Positions 54,794 through 64,000 of a stretch of 64,000 nucleotides of DNA are shown in pieces (within the stretch, counting starts at the first letter, position 1; the number at the start of each line of letters is the position of its first letter). The DNA lies in contig ARYC01019071.1 of the NCBI GenBank assembly GCA_000711775.1, positions 1 through 64,000 of the forward strand. The letters run 5' to 3'. The position numbers were made by a program, and so were the translations under genes. The DNA comes from Oxytricha trifallax (Eukaryota; Ciliophora; Spirotrichea; Sporadotrichida; Oxytrichidae). The notes under the pieces were generated by a model, which was not told the origin of the DNA, did no database searches, and was given only the letters and a program-made list of their open reading frames with translations.

Positions 54794-57700
54794 CACTGTT
54801 TCTAGAGCTCTATTTTTCTAGCAAAAAGTGAAAAGATTCTAGCTTAGACCTACTTACAAATTCATTAATTAAGATATTTATAAGTATTGCATTTTTGATT
54901 ATTTTTTAAATTTCATAAAATATTTAAAAATTGATTATTTTTATTATTTTATTAAAATAATAAATATTTAAATCAGCAGAACTAACAATTTTTACATAGA
55001 TAACGATTTTAAAATTTATTCTGAAGAATTCAAAGAGTCAATTAAGGGAACAATGATTTGAAAAATATAAAAGATTACTTAGGAATAAAAATATATAGAT
55101 TCTATAAACTAATGATAAAATCTGGAGGAAAAATTTTTTTTATTTGGATCATCAGCTTTGAAAGAATTTAAAATAAATACAATTTTTAAGATAAAAATTT
55201 GTTTATTAGTATGCTTTTTTCACTAGAGAAGGATTATAATTCTAAAATTTGAAAACACAACAAACAAAGATTTGATTCATAATCCAACATTATTGTTTCT
55301 CAAAAAACTTTATAAAAACTTTGATTATCATTTTATGAGTTCAGAAACTAATAAAAGCATTGTTAAATAAATATTTATAATGTGAAGAGGCAGGTTAAGT
55401 TTAAAATAATTTGTTAAGTTAGCATATGTTCATGACTATGAGACAAAAATCAATGGAGTTAATAAAAAAGTCGGAATGAATGATGAAGAAATTAAGCAGA
55501 AAGTCTTGGAAGTTGAAATAGAAAAGAGAAGAAATGCCTAATAATTTATCTTTAAATATAATTTTAGATCCTATTCAAACCACACTTACTGCCTAAGAAA
55601 ATTATCCCATGATAAATACTTGTATTATAATTTTTATAGTAAAATAAATATAATAAATAAAAGCTATTTCGTTTATTCATGTTTAATTTTGATAATATAA
55701 TAATTAGGAAAATTTAGTGAATTAATAATTTAATTAGAGTTAATCGAATACTTATTATACTAATAAAAAATTTCTGAAAATTTTTCAACTTCTTCGTCCT
55801 CATCATTATATTTAAATTCATTGTATTTATGTCTTTTAAGTCCCCTCTCGGTGTCGTCGTGTCAAGTACCTGTCAGCTGCACTTTTTGAAACTTGCATTT
55901 TATGTGAGTGCTCTTTTTCTACCTGCGTTTGATATATACGAATACTTTTAATGTATTAAGATTTTTATTTATTATAAATCATAATTATTACTGAATATTA
56001 AACATTATCTTTTTTGCTAAAAGAACCTCTTTCACATATTTTATAAATAAACGATTCGAAAGATATTTATTTGAATAATAACTATTTGAATATTGGAATT
56101 GAAAAAGTAAATGTTAAAGTATACTATCAATAAATATGCGAAGACATTTTTCTTCCAAATTCTATACTATTTTATTTAGAGTATAAATGCTGTGACAAAA
56201 CCAATGAAACACCAATTACGACTTAACTACCAATTATCCAATTATGATTTCCTTAAATTATCAATAAATGCATATATAAATAGTTTAGATTCAGTTAATT
56301 AAATATTATTGAAGGTGGTATCCGATCTAAGAAAGAGTGGTGAAGCTAACACCACCCTGATGCCTTAGATATTGTGATGCTATACTTCTTTGTATGTAAT
56401 AAAAACGAATAGTATTACATTAAGTTTAGAAATGTTTCATATAAATTGGAGACTAACTCTTGCAAAGTGTCTCTTGGGAACTTATTTATCAATCACATTT
56501 TGTATATCAATAATTGAATGAGTAATTGTGAATAATCCAAAGTTCTTAAACAAAACTCATTATTTATCAGTATTTATTCTCATGTGATGTGTGTTTGATA
56601 ACTATAAAGTGAATTAGTTTTAGAAATGCACTATTGTACTGAAACGAATAGGAAAAAATCAAGAGTCAAACGCAGCATAAATTATTAAGATGAATGCCTC
56701 ATAATTCCGAAGCTTACCTTATAAATATTAGATAATACCAAAAAACTGTGACCAAACTAATATGAAATTACTATGACTACATTACCTAATTAAAAAGAAA
56801 GGCAAGCATAATAACAACAAAACTAAAATAAATGGAATGCAACCTATATTTGAGGGTTTCGTTTTCAGAAAAATCTCCGATATAGAAAATATATAATTTC
56901 TTTCATTAGCAGCAGAGACAAAGGTCGGAGACAAAATAATATGCTAGATTGTCTTGAGATTTTGAGGCTTCACCTTACTAATTCTTTTGAATCTGATTTC
57001 CTAGTGATACCCCAAGCATTTTTTATCTTCAATATTTTACACTAATGATTTTCTATGTATTTCCAAGGAGGCGAAGAGTAGTTAAACATCTAGTCAATTA
57101 TTGAACTCCCATTGTAAAATTTTTGATTTATGTATTTTATATAGCAACTAGATCAGTTTATAAACAGATTCTTAAATAGTATTGATGAAAAGAATGATTA
57201 GAATGACTTGGTCTAGAATAATCTTACCAATTAACTCATAAAAAGAAACTTAAAGAGATAATTTTATAAAAGCTCTCTAAGAAAATTAATGAATATAGTC
57301 TATTCATGACCTAATTTTTTAATTATAGATATGTGAGATATATTTTCATATGAAATAAACAGCAAATAGAGTAAAAGTATGATCAGTAGATTTATCTAAT
57401 ATTCTGATTTATTCGCTAACTTTATTCACAAATCATATTTCAAATTATTTTTAATATTCTTTAGAGCCTATTCTTTAGAGCCTTAATTCTGAGAGATTGC
57501 CATTTTATTACTAGCCTATTAAAATTTAATAATAAATTCATTGATATATTTCTGATTGTTAAATAATTATCAGATTTTAATCACAATTTAAGAAAAACTT
57601 TAAGTCAAATTTTAATTAATTAAAATAATTAAGAAAATGTTTTGTGGATATGGAATGTTCAGATATGTTTCAATTTACATAACATTCAAGTTTTATCTGT

Positions 57701-57795
57701 GCAGACTTTCATAACCTAAAATTATTGAATGGTTAATATAATCAAAAATTATTGTAAAAAAATAAAAATTATAATTATACGATCATTCTGATAAC
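54794..57795. other. Long AT-rich region without recognised genes
   Basis: Scanned on both strands. A slightly less AT-rich patch at 55840-55940 contains a short C/G-rich stretch (CCCCTCTCGGTGTCGTCGTG) without a gene. Nothing else could be supported. Confidence 0.4.
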
Positions 57796-58807
57796 GAGTA
57801 ATGGCCCTCTAGGGGGGCAGGAAAAATATTTTTTCAATAATTTTTACATGTTCTAAATATCATTAAAACATCAAAGTAACATGTCACAATTCATAAAAAA
57901 GTTCTCTAATGACTTTTACAAGGAGTCTACGACAACACAGATCACAATAAATTTGTAAAATTACATCATAAAATACATTCAATTTTGAATTAAAAACACT
58001 AATTTTTATTCTCTATTTTATGTTTAATTTTTTTATATTATTTCACCATTCTTATTCTAATATCAAATTTAGCAGTTGTAATAGCTCCAAATACAAAGAT
58101 TAAGCTAAACGAACATTTAGATAACATAAAAATATTGCTGTTATACTATTTACAATTTATAATAAGAAATCGATAATTTAAAATGAAATTAATAAATAGG
58201 AAATGGAAACCCTTAGAGATCAAAACTGATGGAGCGGTCACATTCACAAAAAATGTAAGTTACATAATACATATCTAAATTTTTTATTCTATAGAGATTC
58301 ATCCCAGTAAGAGCAGGTGTAGCACCAGAAAGACAACTCGCAGCAGAACTGAACAAAAGAGAGATTCAACGAAATCAAGAAAAAAATGTCCGATTATCTT
58401 AAGAAGAGTGGTTAAGCTAAGTAACGTTCTTATAATTCATATTTTGATTGCTATAATAAGTATTCTGTTAATCTGATTAAATTTCCATTTTAAAATAAAT
58501 ATTTTCACTTATTTTTCATAATTACAACTGCTAAATTTGATATTAGAATAAGAATGGTGAAATAATATAAAAAAATTAAACATAAAATAGAGAATAAAAA
58601 TTAGTGTTTTTAATTCAAAATTGAATGTATTTTATGATGTAATTTTACAAATTTATTGTGATCTGTGTTGTCGTAGACTCCTTGTAAAAGTCATTAGAGA
58701 ACTTTTTGATGAATTGTGACATGTTACTTTGATGTTTTAATGATATTTAGAACATGTAAAAATTATTGAAAAAATATTTTTCCTGCCCCCCTAGAGGGCC
58801 ATTACTC
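57796..58807. mobile_element. 1.0-kb fold-back element (287-bp arms) carrying a small spliced gene
   Basis: Left arm 57796-58082 and right arm 58521-58807 are inverted copies of equal length with only one or two mismatches seen. Ends carry GAGTAATGGCCCTCTAGGGG and its complement. The 438-bp centre holds a small intron-containing gene on the plus strand (58183-58447). Target duplication not identified. This layout, TIRs around a cargo gene without transposase, is that of a non-autonomous transposon. Confidence 0.9.
58183..58447 (+). CDS. 74-residue basic protein, one 40-nt intron, inside fold-back element
   Basis: ATG 58183 gives MKLINRKWKPLEIKTDGAVT and FTKN; a canonical intron GTAAGTTACA...TTCTATAG (58255-58294, 40 nt) follows in phase 0; exon 2 reads RFIPVRAGVAPERQLAAELN, then KREIQRNQEKNVRLSQEEWL and ends at TGA 58447. 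Charged, helical C-terminal half. The splice sites, codon phase and stop agree, so this looks like a working gene. A decayed paralog with a homologous 40-nt intron is at 37230-37595. It sits between the inverted arms and may be cargo of the element. Function unknown. Confidence 0.65.
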
Positions 58808-58849
58808 CTGATGTCTCTAGGGACCCGATAAAAAAAAGCCTATTAACTT

Positions 58850-60274
58850 ATAAGGGAATAGCCCTTTAAGTTAGTTTGTGGAGATTTTCTCAGTGAATAA
58901 AAAGTCTTTAACTTCTTCTCTTTTTTCTTCCATTTCCTTTGTTTTTCTTATTTCTATGCCTTTGAAGGTTTACCTTTTCTTCTTTAGTTGATGTTTAAAC
59001 TTGTTCTCCTATGTCTCTGAATTAAATTGGATATCGAAGTTTCTGACCTTATTTGATAATTTAATTTGCTTAGATGCAATAATCACTTTGCATCTGGTGG
59101 TGACCAATTAAACAAGGTCATTTTTTAGGAAGTATGAATGTTTTCGGAAGAATTTAACATAAATTCAACATTTTTAGGTGGTCATGAAAGTCTGAGCTGA
59201 GTTGATGGATATGCAGCTAACTTCGATTCCTGTAATATTTTTTAAAGATATCTAGGTTGAGTAATTTTATAAAGCCAAATAGGTTTGAAGGTGCTTCAAT
59301 CGCAGAGTTGGACTCATTTTGGATAAATGATGCTAGACTGGGGTCATCCATGTTGACTATGTCAACGAGTTTGTTTTTGCTTACGATATGATAGATTGTT
59401 GCTATAGCATTAGTGTATTTCATTGTATCGTTAATCTTGGTGTTGATTGTGTTATTCCACATTTAGATTCAAGATTCTCTAGTCTCGAATCTTTCTTAGT
59501 TACGCCTGGAAATAGTTTACATTTCTTTATCCGAGCTATATAACAAAAATTTAATTATTGATTATTAAGACTTTGATTATGATCCATATTTAGTAATAAA
59601 TTTTGATTTCCTTTTTTGATTTAATTATAATTCTTAACGCCAAAGAAGTCATTTAAGATTAGGATTAGGTTAGTGGGATTGATTAAAAGGTTTCCTTCAG
59701 TTATTTATTGTCACTTTATTTAGCATGAAGGTCCACTTGAATTTTCAGAATAAATACTTCATTTTTCGTATTCCTCGTATCTTTATTTTTATTCCATTAA
59801 ACTCCAGACTACCTCATTGTCCGAGTATATTACATTTTTTCTTATAAGGTGGGCGTTTCTGTTTGGGGATGGGTTTCATATATTATATAGTAATCTTTTT
59901 CATGATTGTTCTCCTTGATCTCACCTAACCTAAATCTGAGGGTTTCAATTAAATGCAAGGTGAGGGTGGTTATTTTTGGTATGAATTGCTGAGAGCTGTT
60001 ATGATAGTGACTTGGAGCTTTGTTGATGACTGTTGGGGTTTTAGTAACTTTATATTATATTGAAGTGAGTATAAGCATTTAGTAAAATTGTAAAGTACAT
60101 TGTTGGACTTCGTCAAAGTTTTTCCTTTCCTCGAATCGGATCTTTGACAAGTCTAGTTAGTTGAACTTAGAAACCTTTTTATATTTCTTTCCTGGCTGTG
60201 AAAGTAATTATTCCGAGTATATAAAGTCCTCATTAGCTCTTTTATTATTAGGTGATATCTAATGTATACCTCAT
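58850..60274 (-). pseudogene. Unknown gene of about 450 codons, frameshifted
   Basis: Possible start ATG 60274 (MRYTLDITQQQ), frame change, then a long open stretch: NEDFIYSEQLLSQPGKKYKK, FEERKNFDEVQQCTLQFYQM, NSSQQFIPKITTLTLHLIET, LRFRLGEIKENNHEKDYYII and more. Near 59470 the frame changes to MWNNTINTKINDTMKYTNAI, SKNKLVDIVNMDDPSLASFI and NLFGFIKLLNLDIFKKYYRN, and near 59120 to NDLVQLVTTRCKVIIASKQI and a Lys/Glu-rich coiled coil ending near 58850. No family recognised. It ends close to the fold-back element at 57796-58807. Confidence 0.45.
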
Positions 60275-62492
60275 AAATATCACCTTATATAATATCCACT
60301 TGTATTTTTCTCGGTACACCCATTCTGAGTTTCTTATTTAATATATCGAAATTATTATTTAAAAAATTATAAAGTTCTGTTAATTTCTAAATATTAAAAA
60401 AAATCAAATCATTTGCTTTATATAATTTAACTTTAATAAAATGAGAGCGAAATATAATTAAAAAGTTAATCTTTAATTATTTTATAATAATTATATCTAC
60501 ATTAACCCCCATTTTTCACATAAATGACATCTTTAATTATGCATCAACAATCATTTAAACAATTTACTTGCTGTTTTGTCCTCACTATTAATGGCTTTAA
60601 AATTTTAAATTAAAAAATGCTAAAGCAAGAAGCAACTGAAAGACAGAAAAAGTTTTATATTAATAAGAGTAAATAATTAAATAGAGACTAAATCGTTTAT
60701 TTACTCAAAAATCTTTTTACTAAAATAATCTTATAATTGTCAAATATTCTGGGTCTCTATATCGATACTTTAATTGAATTCCACACCAAGAATCATAATA
60801 TAACAGTTAAATGGCACTATATAATTAAAGAATCACTAAATTTAACACTCCCTCATCATGCTGATGCAGGGGAACTTTTCCATATAGCCTTAAATCAAAT
60901 TAGGTATACATAAATATGGAATTAATAAAATATAAATAAATAAGTAATTAACTATGTTAACGCTTTTAGAGGTCAAACAAAATTACCTACATTTAGAAGC
61001 GATGATATAATCTTATAATTATAAATAGAGCTAAAATGATTTTTAATCAAAATACATACTTAATGTTTTAAAGATAAGTCATTTTAAAACATTGAAGTTC
61101 CTTCTAAATATTGGAGTAACTTAAATCTTTGAATAAAAAATATTATGAGAAAGTAAGGGCAGTTTGTTGTTTATTTAATGTGTCATCAACAATATTGAAG
61201 ATTTTTATAAATTATTTAATAATATTAAACTTATAAAGTTGAAATAGAAATTGATAGCATTCAATTATATTATATAAAACTAAGAAAGCCATTCTCTATT
61301 TTATAAATAGAGCGATTACAGAATATATAATGTAACAATCCACCTATTAATATATTAAGAACTATAACTATAAACACTTTTATCAAAAAAATACTCCAAA
61401 GATCGTCAAAGATTTTAAAATTTTGTTTTATTTTAATAACTATGATTTAATTAATTATTATTTTAAGATAAAATTATTATCAAATGGTTAAACAAACTTC
61501 AAATTGCAAGGAAAAAACTAAATATCATAGAAACTTTTAGTTATTCTATATTTTTAACTAAAATTTTCAACTCTTCAAAATATCGGAAGATAATATTTAT
61601 TTATTGTAGGTACTTTATTTAGCTAATATACTTCAGATAGCTTATTAATTAAAGATTAATTAGTTTTCACGCAATTTAAAGATGGAGATGCCATTAAATC
61701 TTACTGGTAATCCTTAGCATATGAATTTAATCCAGACCTACTGTTAACTTGAAAGAAGAATTAGAAAGAGGATTTTATAAAATATAGCAAAATTAGATTG
61801 GAATCTCATAATAATTCAATTTGCAAGCTTAATTTCCAAGATTTAATTCTTCGAATTGATAGTTAAGACTTAGAAAGGAAGAATATAGAAATATATTTGA
61901 TTTAAAGTTATTAACAAAGATTGTTTAAAATTTATAATTAAAACCTAAATCGATTTTAAATTTATATTTTTAATTGACAGTATAATTATTGAAGAGCAAT
62001 TAGTTGGATAATCATAAGCAAATTCCAATATAAAAATAAAAATACAAGATAAGAATTTATTTAAAATAAAAACAAAAAAATAAAAAATTTAAAATTATTT
62101 TTCATGCCAATTAAAATAATTAAATTAAACTCAAATAGAAATAGGTTTGAAAAGTAAATAATATAATAAAAACAATTATTTTATTAAAATTGAAATAGAA
62201 AAATTGTAAAATTAATAAATAACTCTTTCATTGATATTGAATTTTTGAATTTAAATAAATAAAGTAATTAAAGAACTATAAATATATTTATATATAATAT
62301 ACAAGATTACAAATTGATAATAAGCCTATAAAATTAATTAAAAGAATAATTTTTTATGGATAAAAGTGATTATTATAAATTAATTCAAATATTAATCACT
62401 TTTACTAAACCTTATATTCTTGAATAAATATTAATTTTTAATTGTAACTTATTTTCAATATATTTCTTGATTAGAAGCTAATTATTAATGCT
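60275..62492. other. AT-rich region without recognised genes
   Basis: Nothing supported. Slightly higher complexity near 60550-61200, but no frame could be followed. Confidence 0.4.
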
Positions 62493-62914
62493 CAGGGTAT
62501 CTTCATTGTATCTTCCTCAAAAAAATAAAAGTCAAAAAATATTAAAATTAACAGCAACAACAATAGCAATAGCAACAATAGTAAACAACAATAATAACAG
62601 TAATTAAATCAAAATCAAGCATTATTATTAGTCTGGTTGAAATTCCAGAGAATTTCAAAATTTTAAATTCATCAATTTTTTGTTGTTTTCATCATCATAT
62701 TCTTCATCGTCATCTTCATAACTACATTTTCAAACTATCAGTTTTAGAAAATTTGGATTTTTTAGAAAAAATCCCAGACTAATAATAATGCTTGATTTTG
62801 ATTTAATTACTGTTATTATTGTTGTTACTATTGTTGCTATTGCTATTGTTGTTGTTTAATTTTAATATTTTTTGACTTTTATTTTTTTGAGGAAGATACA
62901 ATGAAGATACCCTG
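62493..62914. repeat. Inverted repeat with CAA/GTT microsatellite in its arms
   Basis: Left arm 62493-62636 and right arm 62774-62914 pair over ~142 bp with a few mismatches. Each arm contains a stretch of CAACAATAGCAATAGC-type repeats or its complement. The 137-bp centre has no gene. Just outside the right arm GAAGATA is repeated several times. A fold-back element or MITE is likely. Confidence 0.85.
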
Positions 62915-63151
62915 AAGATATAGTGAAGATATCTAAGAAACATTTAAGAAAAAAGTTGGAGACTACTACAGATACATCGCTTAGACTGCGCTAAAATACA
63001 AACAAATCAGGAAAAGTGAAAAAAATAAATAATTAGAATTCTCCATGTTTGATTAGTAATATAGAGTTGATAATTAAAATAGTTAATCTTAATTCATAAT
63101 ATCGACAGTTGAAAAAACATTATTATACTCTGAAATGATCATAATCTTAAT

Positions 63152-63395
63152 TCATTGCATTTTAGATTTCTTTATAACGATCTCCTCATTTCGATTATAA
63201 TAGATTAATATTGCTTTGTTGAAAGACATAGGATGGCCTGAGGAAATATTGTTGCCTCTTTTTCTCTGCGCCTGAGACAGATGTCTGAGTCGGACATTCC
63301 ACCTTCCTTCAGTTTTATATGAAGAATCGAGCGTTGACCTTAGAGGGTTCAATGCACAAGTTCCCTCTTACTTCCTTTGCAATACTTAAATCTAT
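63152..63395 (-). pseudogene. Small GC-richer coding fragment, unknown
   Basis: The frame opens after a TGA near 63395 and reads LQRKQEGTCALNPLRSTLDS, KTEGRWNVRLRHLSQAQRKR and GNNISSGHPMSFNKAILIYY to TGA 63152. About 80 codons, basic, no ATG at the beginning. Its base composition stands out from the flanks. Could be an exon or gene segment. Not recognised. Confidence 0.35.
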
Positions 63396-63427
63396 CAAAT
63401 ATAGTGATTAACAAATAAAGGCATTTT

Positions 63428-63867
63428 ATGAAATATTTGGCGAGTGCAAATAATGATGTAAAGGCAGTATTAGAATAGGAAATCAAAAATGGACAAAATA
63501 ATGCATTGCATGTCGGAACTAAGCTCCGAAGTAATTATGACACCGAGTTTTTTGAAGTTATGCTAACTTTTCAAAACATGGGTATTTAATACCCCAAAAG
63601 TCATTAAAGAAAGAAATTACTATTATTCCAAAGTAATTCACTTTTAAAAAATCTCAAAAGCTTCTCCTGTAGCGCACTGATTTTTATGGGCAGTCATTCT
63701 AATTAAGAATGTTGAATTGGGAGTTTTTAAAGAGTGATTAGGTTGTACTATAAAAGTCAAGTTAGACTATTGAACAGCAGTACTCTGGGAGTAGAAGGGA
63801 GATAAGATTTTGTATGAAATGTTTGTTATTGAATTTTTTTTAAATTCTCAAAAAACTGTTTATGTGA
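63428..63867 (+). pseudogene. Unknown gene, one frameshift
   Basis: ATG 63428 gives MKYLASANNDVKAVLEQEIK, NGQNNALHVGTKLRSNYDTE, FFEVMLTFQNMGI and NLKSFSCSALIFMG; near 63705 the frame changes to NWEFLKSDQVVLQKSSQTIE, QQYSGSRREIRFCMKCLLLN and ends at TGA 63867. About 145 residues. Divergent from the gene at 63152-63395. Not recognised. Confidence 0.4.
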
Positions 63868-64000
63868 GAGAAACATCTATTTAAAAGATTAGTATTTTAT
63901 AAGCTGCTAGTATTTTAAAAAAATTATAAGAATGTCTTATATACATGTATTTTAAATTTCAATTCTCCTATTTTTTATATTCTTTTATTTAAAATTCTGA

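Overview
The window looks like germline (micronuclear-type) DNA of a hypotrich/spirotrich ciliate. It is very AT-rich, and the recognisable proteins read through only if TAA and TAG are glutamine and TGA is the sole stop. The introns that can be placed are mostly tiny (27-40 nt, GTAAG/GTAAA...TAG). One 4.07-kb transposon has inverted ends that begin AAAACCCCAAAAC, the spirotrich telomere repeat, as in the telomere-bearing elements (TBEs) of Oxytricha. Standard-code ORF finding misses almost everything here.

Layout. 1-2364: ~55-bp satellite. 2365-6196: AT-rich, apart from a GC-rich island at 4536-4800. 6197-8452: two broken genes. 8.5-13.4 kb: degenerate TBE-like transposon A, with zinc-finger/kinase, 22-kDa-type and transposase genes; an 814-bp fold-back element is nested in its 22-kDa gene. 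13.7-17.5 kb: broken SecA/DEAD-like ATPase gene. 17.7-20.8 kb: a second copy of the 6.2-kb gene, a Tc1/IS630-type transposase and an unknown gene. 22.0-23.3 kb: a MITE and a GC-rich structured repeat (family R). 23.4-25.1 kb: an MT-A70 methyltransferase gene. 25.7-30.9 kb: an unusually GC-rich gene split by TBE C, which is itself interrupted by a fold-back element. 31-44 kb: gene fragments, the second MITE, the second R copy, relics of the satellite and a 626-bp fold-back element. 45.07-49.07 kb: the best preserved TBE (D). 51.6-53.8 kb: a 2.2-kb transposon with ~365-bp terminal inverted repeats and a Rep/SF3-helicase-like gene. 57.8-58.8 kb: a fold-back element carrying a small spliced gene. 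58.8-64 kb: fragments of unknown genes and one more inverted repeat.

How it fits together. Three TBE-like elements share one gene plan: a C2H2 zinc-finger/kinase gene and a transposase gene on the same strand, with the 22-kDa-type gene between them on the other strand. Most genes carry frameshifts or in-frame TGA. Several fold-back elements have arms of exactly equal length and near-perfect complementarity, so a high random error rate is an unlikely explanation; most genes here are probably decaying germline-limited sequence. The most novel candidates are the Rep/SF3 transposon (51633-53813) and the R repeat family (22661-23309 and 38669-39379), whose two copies show compensatory changes in RNA helices.

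Coordinates of broken genes are approximate, because reading frames were followed by eye across indels.
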